From a virus, in the IMG/VR virus record IMGVR_UViG_3300046413_000007, positions 1-29,459 of that record: a stretch of 29,459 bases of DNA; one strand, written 5' to 3'. The translations under genes and the position numbers were made by a program. Below, piece after piece: positions 13,413 to 23,043 of this stretch (position 1 is the stretch's first letter; each line of letters opens with the position of its first letter). The notes below the pieces were generated by a model. It worked only from the letters and a program-made list of their open reading frames with translations, was not told where the DNA came from and ran no database searches.

Positions 13413-14102
13413 TTATTTGATTAAATTGTATAAGAACTTCTCCTGACTTGTCATTCTTCTAAAATCCTGTGCAGTAGGAGTTGGTCTTTCTGAGCTAAAT
13501 TTGTTTGTATTAATTGGAGCATCAGCAGGACTTTCTGCTAATTCCGTTTTAAGTTTTTCGTTTTCAGCTTTAAGTTTTTCTAACTCTTCTTCTGCTGAAA
13601 ATTCTACTACTTCTTTAGTAGTTATAGTTTTAGGATTTTTAGATGGCTCAGTTACTTCTTCAGCCATTTCTTCTACATCTCCTGTTTCGCCTATTTGTTT
13701 TTTAAGATCACTAACCGCATCTTCTAAATTCTTGATACGCTTTTCCATACCTTGCCAGTCTGCTACATCAGCTTCTTCATCATAGTCATCTTCTTTAGCC
13801 ATTTCTTCAACTTCTTCAGATGCTTCAACTTCTTCTTCAGTTTCTGACTCAATAACTTCAGATACTACACCTTCTTCTTCAACTCTGAAAGAAACTCCCT
13901 CAGCAGTCTTATATGTGCCAATAGGTAAAGGTATTGTTGTACCATCTTCAGTAAGGACTGATATGTCCACGCCTGATTCTAATTCTTCAGCAGTAGAAAC
14001 AAAGATTGTGCCATCTTCTGACTTTGCTTGCCAAGCTAATTTAATTTCATCTTCGGCTTTGTTTAAGCCAAGTGCTACTAATATTTGTTCTTTAATGTCC
14101 AT
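13413..14102 (-). CDS. Capsid scaffolding protein
   Basis: 229 residues, very acidic, with a long Glu-rich middle (SETEEEVEASEEVEEMAKED), coiled-coil heptads (MEKRIKNLEDAVSDLKKQIG and EEELEKLKAENEKLKTELAE) and a basic C-terminal end (RRMTSQEKFLYNLIK) that would bind the capsid. This is the usual build of phage scaffold proteins, placed directly between protease and major capsid genes. A late promoter motif precedes it. The role is inferred from composition and context. Confidence 0.78.
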   Translation of the reverse strand: MDIKEQILVALGLNKAEDEIKLAWQAKSEDGTIFVSTAEELESGVDISVLTEDGTTIPLPIGTYKTAEGVSFRVEEEGVVSEVIESETEEEVEASEEVEEMAKEDDYDEEADVADWQGMEKRIKNLEDAVSDLKKQIGETGDVEEMAEEVTEPSKNPKTITTKEVVEFSAEEELEKLKAENEKLKTELAESPADAPINTNKFSSERPTPTAQDFRRMTSQEKFLYNLIK

Positions 14103-14114
14103 AGGTTCTTTTTT

Positions 14115-14144
14115 AATATAATAGAATAGTTATTTATTTATTTG
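14115..14144 (-). promoter_or_regulatory. Late promoter motif, copy 4
   Basis: CAAATAAATA, 9 bp (AATAACTAT), TCTATTATATT on the minus strand; one base differs from consensus in the second box. It lies in the 52-bp gap before the scaffold gene, with its end 12 bases from the ATG at 14102. It would drive scaffold, capsid and tail-tube expression. Confidence 0.65.
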
Positions 14145-14154
14145 ATTTTTAGAT

Positions 14155-15069
14155 TTATATCATTTTTAATAATTCTTGATACTCTTTAAAAAGGTCATCA
14201 CTTGTATCATCCATTGTTTTAAACCCTTTAATATCTTCAGGTTTTATTCCTAATTCTTTTGCAGCATCCATAGCATCCTCTCTTATTGCACCTGCTCTTT
14301 GATATACATCAACACCTTCCTCCCTTACATTTAAAGCATCATCTTTTGCTTTCTTAAATGCTTTAGTAGCTTGCGATACACTTTTTCTTACAGTTTTTAT
14401 ATTTGCTATCTGCTTTTGTATATCCCCTGCAATACTCAACTCAACCTTTTCTGCTTTTAGTTCAGTCTTTTTAGATTCTTGTATTATCTCATTTAAAGCA
14501 CTTAGTATTTGTTCTGTTGTTGGTTGTCTCTTATTCATTTGTTCAAATTTATTAGCAAAATACCCCTCAATTGATAATCCTTTAAGCTCTCCTTCTTTTA
14601 TCTTATTCCATAAGTCATCATTCTCAATCTTCATTTTAACGAACCAAGTGCCATTAGGCAAGTCGTAGCCAAACATTTTTGACTTATCACTATCACCTTC
14701 CTTTATCCAAGATTCTACTGTTAGAACTCCTGATACTCTATCTTTATGTTCGTAGGTTGCTTTATGGTGATTGTTATGTTTTAAATATAACTCACTAGCT
14801 TTTCTAACTGTATCAGGACTAAAATATACATAATACTCAGAATCAGTATTAGGATCATATCTAAATATCTGCTTGTTAGGTATTAAAGCAGGACTAACTA
14901 GCATACGCTTTTCTTCATCTACTTTAGCGAAGGTCAAGTTATTTTTCTCTTTACCAAAGAATACAAAGTCTTGCTCTATTGCAGGAGAATTGACTAGCGA
15001 GATAGCATCAATAGCTAGTTCTTGACTATCATCTGCTATTACTAATTCTACTATTTTAGTTTCTTTCAT
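14155..15069 (-). CDS. XkdF-like prohead maturation protease
   Basis: 304 residues. Residues 58-170 fit the XkdF/S78-type protease: VSPALIPNKQIFRYDP, YYVYFSPDTVRKASELYL, ATYEHKD (His108 as a likely catalytic residue), ESWIKEGDSDKSKMFGYDLP, GTWFVKMKIENDDLW and GLSIEGYF (Ser166 as the likely nucleophile). It should cleave scaffold and capsid N termini during head maturation. The C-terminal 100 residues are charged and helical (KKTELKAEKVELSIAGDIQK), perhaps a built-in scaffold-like part. It precedes the scaffold gene. The start overlaps no neighbour; the ATG follows the previous stop by nine bases. Confidence 0.8.
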   Translation of the reverse strand: MKETKIVELVIADDSQELAIDAISLVNSPAIEQDFVFFGKEKNNLTFAKVDEEKRMLVSPALIPNKQIFRYDPNTDSEYYVYFSPDTVRKASELYLKHNNHHKATYEHKDRVSGVLTVESWIKEGDSDKSKMFGYDLPNGTWFVKMKIENDDLWNKIKEGELKGLSIEGYFANKFEQMNKRQPTTEQILSALNEIIQESKKTELKAEKVELSIAGDIQKQIANIKTVRKSVSQATKAFKKAKDDALNVREEGVDVYQRAGAIREDAMDAAKELGIKPEDIKGFKTMDDTSDDLFKEYQELLKMI

Positions 15070-15078
15070 ATTATAATT

Positions 15079-15645
15079 TTAAAATGGTAGAGCATCTATA
15101 TCTTGCTCTAAACTTCTAGCTTTTTTTGATAAACTTTCAAACCTTGATATTTCTGCATCAGCCGTAGAATTTTTAATTCCTAATTCTTTTAATTGAGCAG
15201 AAATAGTATTTGCTAATTTTTCTCCTTGATCTGCTAAATTCCTTCCTTTTTGTAATGTTTCTCTTGTGTCTTTAAAAACAGGAGTTGTTTCTTTTTTTAA
15301 TGCTTCAAACTTTTTGTCTAACTCTTTTCTTTGTGCTATAAGCCCATTCCCTTCTTTATAAAGTTTATTTGATAGATTCGTAAGCTGTTCTCCTGCTGCA
15401 ACTGTATCTTCTAAGCTATTAGAAATCTTTTTTAAATCGCCAAAAGCTGAAAATTCAACTTTAGTTAAATTATATTCTTTTAATTCTTTTTCGTATTCTT
15501 CGTAAGTCTTTTTACCTAGTGGTGTTGGTCTCATCTTATTGTATTTTTTAGGATTAGCTTTTTCACAGGATTCTTTTGAGTCGTATTTACACTCTCCTGT
15601 ATTACCCCATTTGTATTTCCCATCTTTACATTGTTTACACGGCAT
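15079..15645 (-). CDS. Cys-rich head-module protein, 188 aa
   Basis: The N terminus is a small Cys motif (MPCKQCKDGKYKWGNTGECK, then YDSKESCEKANPKKY), followed by MRPTPLGKKTYEEYEKELKE, a stretch recurring in flavobacterial phage head proteins. The remaining two thirds are coiled-coil-like (LKKISNSLEDTVAAGEQLTN, LSKKARSLEQDIDALPF). The Cys residues may bind zinc. It lies just before the protease gene and may be an internal head or portal-associated protein. Its ATG is two bases after a late promoter motif. Function unknown. Confidence 0.68.
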   Translation of the reverse strand: MPCKQCKDGKYKWGNTGECKYDSKESCEKANPKKYNKMRPTPLGKKTYEEYEKELKEYNLTKVEFSAFGDLKKISNSLEDTVAAGEQLTNLSNKLYKEGNGLIAQRKELDKKFEALKKETTPVFKDTRETLQKGRNLADQGEKLANTISAQLKELGIKNSTADAEISRFESLSKKARSLEQDIDALPF

Positions 15646-15647
15646 AT

Positions 15648-15677
15648 TATATAATAGATTTAATTAATATTTATTTG
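15648..15677 (-). promoter_or_regulatory. Late promoter motif, copy 3
   Basis: CAAATAAATA, 9 bp (TTAATTAAA), TCTATTATATA; both boxes match the consensus fully. It lies between the tape-measure gene and the 188-residue head protein gene, with only two bases between motif and ATG. It would start the head-module transcript. Confidence 0.65.
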
Positions 15678-15681
15678 ATTT

Positions 15682-17091
15682 TTAAATAGTAGCTCTTCTT
15701 CTAATATTAGCTAACTGGTTTTGACTGTTAGTCATTTCATCTGTTACTACATAAGCTCTCATTGCTTCAGGTGCTTGACCTCCGCTTAATTGAAACGCTC
15801 CTGACATCATTTGAGGTGCAGGAGGTTGAGCAATAGCACCTGCTCCAGATGACCCACCGCTACTGCCTGATACTGGTGTCTCATATATTTTTTTTAGATT
15901 AGCTAATCCTGCTGCAATTATAGCTGCACCTGAAACAAAACCTGCTACACCTCCCTGAGCAAAAGCCTTGTTCGCACCTGCATAAGTGTCAATTAATGCT
16001 CCTGCTGCTGCTAATTCTTTATTTTCTCCTGCTAACCCACTTAATGCTCCTGCTAGACTTGAAAATGCTTCTAATTGAGCATCTGCATTTTCTTGTGCAA
16101 CTGCTTGTTGCTCCTTTTGTAAAGCTATGTTGTTTGTTAACTGTTCTGATTCAAAACCTGTTATTTGGGCTAACACTCCTTTCTTTTCATTTAACGCTTC
16201 TTGTAACTTAATTTGATTTTCTAAGTTGTTATTCTTATTTACATCTGCCTGAGCTGAAGCAATTTGAATATCTACCAACTTGAGCATTTCTTTTTCTTGT
16301 TCTTTAAGAACTTCTCCTAGCTTATTATTTGCTGCTATTCTTTCTTCAAAAGTCTTACTCTCATCATCTCTTACCTGTCTTAGTTTTTCAGCTTGTCTAT
16401 CATAATCTTCAATTAATCCTTGAACCTGAACTGCTGCCAATTCACTTTCATTTCTTAATCCAACTACTGCCTTTGCTTGATCTAAAGTGGACTTAGTGTA
16501 ATCTTTGATCTTTTGAGTTACTTTAGTAATGGTTTGCTCCATTTGTACAGTTTCTGCTACATTACCAATTACTGCATCTTTTAAGTTGTTAAGGGCTTCG
16601 CCTGCTACTTTTCCTGCTTCTTTAAATTCCCCATCAAATACTTTCCCAATTGCTTTACCTAGCCCTCCTATACCTTGTATGAGATTTTTAACTCTTGTAA
16701 TAATTTCTACACTAAGCATCTTACCAAATTGTAATACTTGTTGAACTGCTGAATTGCCAAATATCTTATCCATAAAACTTGTAGCAGTGTTTATGTTGTT
16801 AGATAAAAACTTAAAGAAGTCATTAAAGGTAATGCTTAAAAACTCCATAGCAGTATTGAAAGTGTCTAATACTTTTTGATTTTTACCAAAAACCTCGCCA
16901 AGTTTAGCTAATAAAGCTACTATTATTCCAATTCCTGCCGCTTTTAAAGCTGTTCCAACTCCTTTAATAGCTGTTCCCATGCCTTTAAATCCTCCTGCTG
17001 CTTTGTCAGTTGCTTTGTCTAATTGTTCTACATCTTTAGTAACCTCTCCTGTGTTACTTTTAATCTCCATTTCTAAAACTTCTTTTGCCAT
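15682..17091 (-). CDS. Tape-measure-like tail protein
   Basis: 469 residues. It opens AKEVLEMEIKSNTGEVTKDV and GGFKGMGTAIKGVGTALKAA, the usual start of phage tape-measure proteins, then has a hydrophobic GIGIIVALLAKLGEV segment (about 53-67). A long coiled-coil-like middle follows (about 200-345, with QEKEMLKLVDIQIASAQADV), then a second hydrophobic stretch (about 345-395, ALIDTYAGANKAFAQGGVAG) and a Gly/Ser/Pro-rich tail. Such proteins fill the tail tube and set its length. If all residues count, tail length would be around 70 nm at 1.5 angstrom per residue. Unusually it lies after, not before, the tail-tip genes. Confidence 0.75.
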   Translation of the reverse strand: MAKEVLEMEIKSNTGEVTKDVEQLDKATDKAAGGFKGMGTAIKGVGTALKAAGIGIIVALLAKLGEVFGKNQKVLDTFNTAMEFLSITFNDFFKFLSNNINTATSFMDKIFGNSAVQQVLQFGKMLSVEIITRVKNLIQGIGGLGKAIGKVFDGEFKEAGKVAGEALNNLKDAVIGNVAETVQMEQTITKVTQKIKDYTKSTLDQAKAVVGLRNESELAAVQVQGLIEDYDRQAEKLRQVRDDESKTFEERIAANNKLGEVLKEQEKEMLKLVDIQIASAQADVNKNNNLENQIKLQEALNEKKGVLAQITGFESEQLTNNIALQKEQQAVAQENADAQLEAFSSLAGALSGLAGENKELAAAGALIDTYAGANKAFAQGGVAGFVSGAAIIAAGLANLKKIYETPVSGSSGGSSGAGAIAQPPAPQMMSGAFQLSGGQAPEAMRAYVVTDEMTNSQNQLANIRRRATI

Positions 17092-17097
17092 GTCTTT

Positions 17098-17952
17098 TTA
17101 TGTTAAGTCTACACTTGTTCTTATTTCGGTTATTCTAATAGTTGAAACCCATTCTATTATCATATCTGCTGCCCCTGTTATTTGTTGCTTAAAGTCTGAT
17201 CCTGACACTTGACTTTCAAGATCCCAACCTGTTGTAGTTCCACTTGCACTTATGGTTGTTATGCTTCTATCTATACTTAAAGAAGTCCTTGCATTTTTAA
17301 CAACACCTCTTTCAACCCAAGATACATAATCCCCTTTATTTCCTGCTGCTACTCCTCCTGTTCTCATTGCCACTGTTTCACTTTGAAAGAAGAAGATACA
17401 ATTGTCAGTTCCTACTGGGGGTTGAAAATAACTATCTGTTACATTGTTTAAGTAAGCAAAAGCAGCTTCATCGCCATCAGTTTGTCCTCCGTATATAAAA
17501 GTGATATATTGTCTTTCCCCTAAGATAGATGTGCTGTTATTACCCCCTAATACTATTGAATTATTAGTTATTGAGTTTCCTAAGTTTCCATAGACAAAAG
17601 TGTTATTAACTCCATTAGATATTTCGTTATTACTTCCTATTATAATGTTGTTTCTTGATAAACCTTTAACAGTATTGCTTTCGCCCATTATATAGGTATT
17701 ATTAGTACCTGTTTCAGTCTTATTACCTGCACCTTGAATATTGTTATTTTCGTTACCTATATTTCTTTCTAAGTTTGTGCTATATGTAAAAGCAGTACAA
17801 GTACCTGTTGCTTTGTCATAAGTATAGCCATAAGCTTCACACTGCTGTTGGTTGGGTGTTACATCATTAGTGCCATCAGTAAATGTTACCACTCCTAAAG
17901 CATTAACTGAAGCAGGTTTTATTGAATATCCGTTTAAATAAGGTGTTGCCAT
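17098..17952 (-). CDS. Beta-helix-like tail or fibre protein
   Basis: 284 residues. The middle (about 64-140) is a run of short Asn/Gly-rich repeats with the beat NNIIIGSNNEISNGVNNTFV and NSITNNSIVLGGNNS, which resembles the left-handed beta-roll repeats of YadA-like adhesins and phage fibres. The N terminus has a NQQQCEAYGYTYDKATGTCT cysteine motif. The C-terminal part is beta-rich with no repeats. Probably trimeric and on the tail tip or a side fibre. Its start overlaps the previous stop as TAATG. Confidence 0.62.
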   Translation of the reverse strand: MATPYLNGYSIKPASVNALGVVTFTDGTNDVTPNQQQCEAYGYTYDKATGTCTAFTYSTNLERNIGNENNNIQGAGNKTETGTNNTYIMGESNTVKGLSRNNIIIGSNNEISNGVNNTFVYGNLGNSITNNSIVLGGNNSTSILGERQYITFIYGGQTDGDEAAFAYLNNVTDSYFQPPVGTDNCIFFFQSETVAMRTGGVAAGNKGDYVSWVERGVVKNARTSLSIDRSITTISASGTTTGWDLESQVSGSDFKQQITGAADMIIEWVSTIRITEIRTSVDLT

Positions 17953-20633
17953 TATGGTATAAGTATAAATTCTACTGTTGCTAAATCGTTTGGCTTGTAG
18001 TCTATCTTGTTTACTCTGAACTCTCTATTTTTAATAAAGACTGTATCATAGAACTTGAATGTATTAATATCTCCTGCTGATAAGTTTACTTTAAGGGTCA
18101 TTGTTCTTGTATCAGGATTATACAGCTCATTAAAATAAGGCAGCCAGTAAGTGTTAAATAAATTATTAACTGTTGGGCTTCCTATTGGTAGTATAAGCTG
18201 ACAAATACCAAAATGAAAATCATTAGTTGCTGCTGTTGTTGGTATATCTGTCAAATGACTAAATTGTAAAAACTGATCTTCTGTTGCATCTCCACATGGG
18301 GTTGGTTGGTTTTGACATGGCACAAAATAAGTGCAACTTGTTAAAGTTTGAACTCCGTTATTATACATTATTCTAGGGCTGTTGTCAAACCCCTCAGAAG
18401 TGCCATCATCAGGATTGTGAGAATAAATACTTGGAACTATAAAGTCAGGAAATAAATCATCTAGAGGCTTCGGAACTGTTGCTGCAAATGGCTCTGCTAT
18501 TATTTCTTCTTCTCCTGTTAAAATTGTTGGCAAGTTATTAGAGCTTGTACTAGCATCAAAAATGTTACTTCCGTATAAATGATTCTCAACTTCAGATTTG
18601 TAAAAAGTAAAAGCCCAGTCATCATCATCTTCTACAAATTTAAAGATAGTTTTTTTATTTAATTCTGTTAATGGTGTTAGCTTAATTTCTTCAATATCTA
18701 TTTTATCTGTCCAGTCTAATTGTGTTGAATCTGAGTTTTCTAAAAATATATCATTATAAGGCTCTATGATAATGTTATTAGGATTGTTCTTGTCAGGCAC
18801 AGATACCAAGTTAAACATTGTCATAATTCCTTTTAAAAATTCCCACTGTCCTAGTTCGCTTCTTAAGGTTTGCAATAAAATGTTAGAAGTCATAGCAACA
18901 GTATTAACATTAAAAATAACTGATGAAGTGGGTGTAGTTCCGCTTTCATACATTCTAACAGTATTTGTACTCAAAGGATTTGACCTTTTGAACTGAGCTT
19001 GCAAAGTATCTCCTGTTAAAAGTGTTTCTGTAATGTTAAAGTTAAAGTCCTGATAACTTGTTGGAGATATTGTTAATGTTTGTGTAAATACAACTGAAGT
19101 GTTTTTAATCCATTGACATTCAACAGTTTGAGTTGCACTTGCTGATGTGTTTTCTATTCTATAAGAACCTGAAATATTATATTGCTCTCCATTTGTAGTA
19201 GCGGTAATTATGTCAGTAGATAAACTATAATTAGGAGGTACTGAATTAGAGCCTATATTTTCTAACACTAAATCTGTAAATGAAGTGCCTGCATATACAG
19301 AAGCAGTTGAACTACCTATCTGATAAGCCCATTGACCCCAGTAGTTATTTATGTTTGAAACAGTTGGCGATTGTGCATTTCCCCAATTAAAGTCCATAAA
19401 TAACTTTCCAAAATCAGCAGTATCAAAGAATGTGCTAGTAAAAGAAAATGGTGTTGCAGCAAATATGTTTTGTATTATATATTTAATAGATATAAAAGGT
19501 CTAAAAGCACTTTCTAAATTAGGCAATACAGGAAAGCCTGTACTTGGATCATAAGTAAAATTATGACTCCAGTCCACAAACGGGTATCTTAAAACATCAG
19601 TAGTTGAAGCACCTGCCGTTCCTGCAAAAGTGCCTGTTGGCAATGGACTTGTTAATGCTAAAATTCCTTGCCAACTATTTCTAATTTCAGTATATGTATA
19701 TTGATGTGTCAGCTCTGAAAAATCTAAATCAGCAAAAGTCCTGTTTTCTAACAAGTCAGCTAAGGCAATTGCTTCAGAATACAGATTAACATTGTAGCTT
19801 GTTTCTCCCTGTTTTTCTTGTATGTCTATTAGTCTAAGATAGCCTTGAAATAATATAAACCCATCTTGCTTTAATTCGCATTGTGTTCTTACATAAGGAT
19901 TAAACGCCAGTCCGCTTGTATCTCTTGTTACTTCAAATATATTATCAAAAATCTGGTTGTTCCTTTTTGTTGCTGGCAAATTGAATGCCTTAGAGTATGA
20001 TTGTACTTGTTCTGCTACATTTTTAAAATCATCTACACTTAGAGTTAGTGGTATATCTTCATCTTCATAAAGATCACAAATTACTTGACCTGTACTTAGA
20101 TTATTTATAGCACCACTTGGATTCTGTGCTGCTTGTCTTATTGAAATAGATGATAAAGAACTTATAAAAGAAGAATAAAGAACTACTGTATTTGTAGTTG
20201 ATGTTGCAGTAAATTGAAAACTGTTAGTTCCTACAATTGAAACAGGAGTAGAACTTTGTTGGTTAGTTCCTGAATATACATAAAAAGTTAGAGTAGTAAA
20301 GGACACAGTTTCTATTACTACATCATAAGTTTGTCCTACAACCAAATTAGATAACTTTTGCAATATTCCCTGTGATATAACAAACGAAACATCTCCACCT
20401 GTTTCAGTAGGGGGAGTTATACTGGGAGAAAACCTATACCAAGTGTTTACAATCATAGTAGCATTTAAAGCATTGATTGCTGATTGATAAGTTGGTGCAG
20501 CTAAAGATAAAGAACTAGCTGAAGTGTTTATAGTGTTAAAGTTAATACCATCAACTACTTGCTCGGTGCCTAATCCTGATAAGGAGTTTAAGCCATCATA
20601 ACTCTGAGGATATAATATTAGTTGTACACTCAT
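17952..20633 (-). CDS. Large tail tip / baseplate hub protein, 893 aa
   Basis: The largest gene here. The first 180 residues are Ser/Thr-rich and beta-like (carbohydrate-binding-like). Residues about 188-320 hold LYEDEDIPLTLSVDDFKNVA, QVQSYSKAFNLPATKRNNQI, ELKQDGFILFQGYLRLIDIQ and SYNVNLYSEAIALADLLE, a pattern of hub or Tal-like proteins in Bacteroidetes phages. The C-terminal 250 residues are again beta-rich and end in AGDINTFKFYDTVFIKNREF. It probably forms the end of the tail, joins tube to fibres and opens the cell envelope. No lysozyme or peptidase motif seen. It overlaps both neighbours by TAATG. Confidence 0.65.
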   Translation of the reverse strand: MSVQLILYPQSYDGLNSLSGLGTEQVVDGINFNTINTSASSLSLAAPTYQSAINALNATMIVNTWYRFSPSITPPTETGGDVSFVISQGILQKLSNLVVGQTYDVVIETVSFTTLTFYVYSGTNQQSSTPVSIVGTNSFQFTATSTTNTVVLYSSFISSLSSISIRQAAQNPSGAINNLSTGQVICDLYEDEDIPLTLSVDDFKNVAEQVQSYSKAFNLPATKRNNQIFDNIFEVTRDTSGLAFNPYVRTQCELKQDGFILFQGYLRLIDIQEKQGETSYNVNLYSEAIALADLLENRTFADLDFSELTHQYTYTEIRNSWQGILALTSPLPTGTFAGTAGASTTDVLRYPFVDWSHNFTYDPSTGFPVLPNLESAFRPFISIKYIIQNIFAATPFSFTSTFFDTADFGKLFMDFNWGNAQSPTVSNINNYWGQWAYQIGSSTASVYAGTSFTDLVLENIGSNSVPPNYSLSTDIITATTNGEQYNISGSYRIENTSASATQTVECQWIKNTSVVFTQTLTISPTSYQDFNFNITETLLTGDTLQAQFKRSNPLSTNTVRMYESGTTPTSSVIFNVNTVAMTSNILLQTLRSELGQWEFLKGIMTMFNLVSVPDKNNPNNIIIEPYNDIFLENSDSTQLDWTDKIDIEEIKLTPLTELNKKTIFKFVEDDDDWAFTFYKSEVENHLYGSNIFDASTSSNNLPTILTGEEEIIAEPFAATVPKPLDDLFPDFIVPSIYSHNPDDGTSEGFDNSPRIMYNNGVQTLTSCTYFVPCQNQPTPCGDATEDQFLQFSHLTDIPTTAATNDFHFGICQLILPIGSPTVNNLFNTYWLPYFNELYNPDTRTMTLKVNLSAGDINTFKFYDTVFIKNREFRVNKIDYKPNDLATVEFILIP

Positions 20634-22048
20634 TAGATAGATTGTGTTCTTAGTGTTTTACTTTTCTCTATTTCAAAAGTGTACTGCATAAGTCTATCAT
20701 TAGCAACTGTCTTTCTTGTAAAGCTAGAGGTTGTAAGTCTTACAGGTGTTACATATTGATTCAGTAAAGGATCTGTTACATCAGTTTGAAAGCTCTCTAA
20801 TAAATAAACTTCAGGACTGTTAATTAATTCTTCAAACATAACATTATCATCTTCAGAAACAAAATTAGTGTTCATTGTAATCTTTTCAGTAGCATTCATT
20901 CTAAATGACTTCTTGCCACCTTTAAAACTATCAGGTCTATATAGACTTTCGTTCCAACTGCCACCTAGTTGATGATATGTAGATCCTTGAGTTGATGTGC
21001 TTCTAATTGACTTCTTAGTAAAAGTGTAATAATCCCATGCACCCCATTGGTTGAGCCAACATAGTCTTATGCTTTCATAATTTTTAGTGTCAGGGCAATT
21101 AAGCTGTATTGTGTAAATTTGAGATATTGGAGTAACATTATTAAATGCTTGAACAGTAATATAGCCTCCCTGTATAGTTCCTGCTGTAATTAAGTTGTTA
21201 AGGTTTGTACTCCAACCCCTTATGTTAGCTGGGAAACATCCAAGATGCAATATTTGATTTTCTGAAATAGCTGAAAATGGATCATCCCAAGCACCATTAG
21301 TAGAGTTCCTATAAAGATAATCAGCATTCAATAGAGATCCATCTGTACTATAATAAGTAAATTTAACTCTAGTTAAATCAACAGTAGTAGCCATCATAGC
21401 CATAGTTCCATAATCATCTAAATTTGCATATTGAGTAGTTGACGCATTAGTTAAAAATTCATCTGTTGAATCGTTTAATATGAACTTAGTCATATCATAT
21501 CCAAAGTTGTTCCCTGACCTGTAAAGAGCTTCTGTATGTTTTACATACCCATTAAATATTAAGTATGGGAAATCTGTGTTACAAGTAGTACCATCTTGCC
21601 TAGCAACTACATTAGGATCTGACACTCCATTGTTGGTAGCTCCTAGATATTCTACATAAAACTGAATTACCATGTATCTAATAAGATTAGCGTTTAATGA
21701 AAACCTGTCAATTAAGTGGATTGGTATTCTTTCATTAACTGATGCAGTATTGTCTTTAAACTGACTATTGTCGGAAGCCATGTTGTCCGCCTTTACATAA
21801 TTTTCAATTACATTTCTTAAATCAAACATCCCTACACCTGCATTATTTGGTGTTGTTTTAAATACACCTTTTAAATTAATTGAGTTAGCAGTATTAGGTA
21901 TTGTAGTTCCTATATGCACTTCAGCACAAAACTTAACCTTAGTTTCATTTGCTACTGCTGTTTGGTTAGATACTACAAATATTAAATCCTGACCTACTGG
22001 AGTTGGTATTCCTATTGGATATTGTTCTATTACACAATTTGCTGCCAT
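20633..22048 (-). CDS. Tail tip-associated protein, 471 aa
   Basis: A beta-rich protein starting AANCVIEQYPIGIPTPVGQD, with a conserved-looking CWLNQWGAWDYYTFTKKS segment (about residue 330) followed by LGGSWNESLYRPDSFKGGKK. This Trp-rich motif is characteristic of a tail protein found next to the large hub protein in Bacteroidetes phages. It probably belongs to the distal tail or baseplate (Dit-like position). No enzymatic motif. Stop and start of the next gene overlap as TAATG. Confidence 0.62.
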   Translation of the reverse strand: MAANCVIEQYPIGIPTPVGQDLIFVVSNQTAVANETKVKFCAEVHIGTTIPNTANSINLKGVFKTTPNNAGVGMFDLRNVIENYVKADNMASDNSQFKDNTASVNERIPIHLIDRFSLNANLIRYMVIQFYVEYLGATNNGVSDPNVVARQDGTTCNTDFPYLIFNGYVKHTEALYRSGNNFGYDMTKFILNDSTDEFLTNASTTQYANLDDYGTMAMMATTVDLTRVKFTYYSTDGSLLNADYLYRNSTNGAWDDPFSAISENQILHLGCFPANIRGWSTNLNNLITAGTIQGGYITVQAFNNVTPISQIYTIQLNCPDTKNYESIRLCWLNQWGAWDYYTFTKKSIRSTSTQGSTYHQLGGSWNESLYRPDSFKGGKKSFRMNATEKITMNTNFVSEDDNVMFEELINSPEVYLLESFQTDVTDPLLNQYVTPVRLTTSSFTRKTVANDRLMQYTFEIEKSKTLRTQSI

Positions 22049-22049
22049 G

Positions 22050-22595
22050 TTATTTTGTTTTTGTAAATGTTGTTATATATAACTGCACATCTTTTTTAAA
22101 TTCTTTTAAAATGTTTTTGCCTAGATCTTTATAAGCACTTCCTAAAGGTTTTTGAAAGAAGCTAAGGCTTGGTATTCCTTGTATTTTTATTTTTCTGCTT
22201 ATTAAATATGCAAACCCTGACAAAAATTGTCCTGTTTTTTTATCTCTACCTCTACCAAGTCCTTTTGGCTTTATACCTTTTTTCTTTATCCATTTAGACA
22301 GTATGTCAATAGGAGGACCTTTAGTTGTGTAACTATAAGGGCTTGATTCATTTTTGCCTTTGTAGTTTAAAAAACTTCTTTTCTTTTTGTTGCCTGATAC
22401 ACCTTTGTCTAAAAAAGTACCATAGTCTGCCATGTAAAATTTAACACTATAACCATTAGCATCCGTACTTACAACTGCCCTTATAGAATCACCTAAAGCC
22501 GTATTACCTTTATCTGATTTTAATATACCTTTGGATTCTTTTACAACTTGCGCTGCAAAACTGTTTAAATAATTTTCTAGACTACGAGTATTCAT
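22050..22595 (-). CDS. HK97 gp10-like neck/tail-completion protein
   Basis: 181 residues. A short helical start (SLENYLNSFAAQVVKESKGI) leads to NGYSVKFYMADYGTFLDKGV, then a Lys-rich SGNKKKRSF loop, PPIDILSKWIKKKGIKPKGL and a C-terminal FLSGFAYLISRKIKIQGIPS. The order YG-FLDKGV, WIK-KGI, then IKIQGIP matches the pattern of HK97 gp10-type neck proteins that join head and tail. Strongly basic. It overlaps the previous gene by TAATG. Confidence 0.65.
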   Translation of the reverse strand: MNTRSLENYLNSFAAQVVKESKGILKSDKGNTALGDSIRAVVSTDANGYSVKFYMADYGTFLDKGVSGNKKKRSFLNYKGKNESSPYSYTTKGPPIDILSKWIKKKGIKPKGLGRGRDKKTGQFLSGFAYLISRKIKIQGIPSLSFFQKPLGSAYKDLGKNILKEFKKDVQLYITTFTKTK

Positions 22596-23041
22596 TACAC
22601 AAGCCCTACAAATAATTCTACCTGAGCATCTGCTGCCTTAGGACTTACTTGTAAAGATGCTAAGTCCTCTAAAGTTCCAAAAGCTGGAGATGTATCTGTT
22701 TCTCCAATAGCTACCTCTTCTCCTATGCTAAGGATGTGAGAGTTCCCTCCAGTTAATGTTACTTGATAATTAGTTCCTGTTGTTACTATTGCTAACTCTA
22801 TACTGTTAGTGGTATCTAAGTTTGTAACTCTAACATATCTTACATTCTCAACATCTATTGCACCTGCTGATGTGTGAGGAGTTGTTGCAAAGGTTGCAAT
22901 TGTCGTTACATTACCATTAATACAAGTTACTATTCTTTCCATTACATTGTTTATGCCTGTAGTGGTTACTGAGTTACTTGAACCTCTAACTGCTCCATTT
23001 AAAGTTACTGATTCACTTATTGTTGTTACTAAATCTGCCAT
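22595..23041 (-). CDS. Beta-rich structural protein, 148 aa
   Basis: Rich in Thr, Val and Gly (MADLVTTISESVTLNGAVRG, then VRYVRVTNLDTTNSIELAIV). This looks like a small all-beta virion protein; the LSIGEEVAIGETDT stretch resembles cement or decoration proteins. Placed between two tail-completion genes. Function unknown; structural role inferred. Confidence 0.6.
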   Translation of the reverse strand: MADLVTTISESVTLNGAVRGSSNSVTTTGINNVMERIVTCINGNVTTIATFATTPHTSAGAIDVENVRYVRVTNLDTTNSIELAIVTTGTNYQVTLTGGNSHILSIGEEVAIGETDTSPAFGTLEDLASLQVSPKAADAQVELFVGLV

Positions 23042-23043
23042 GT

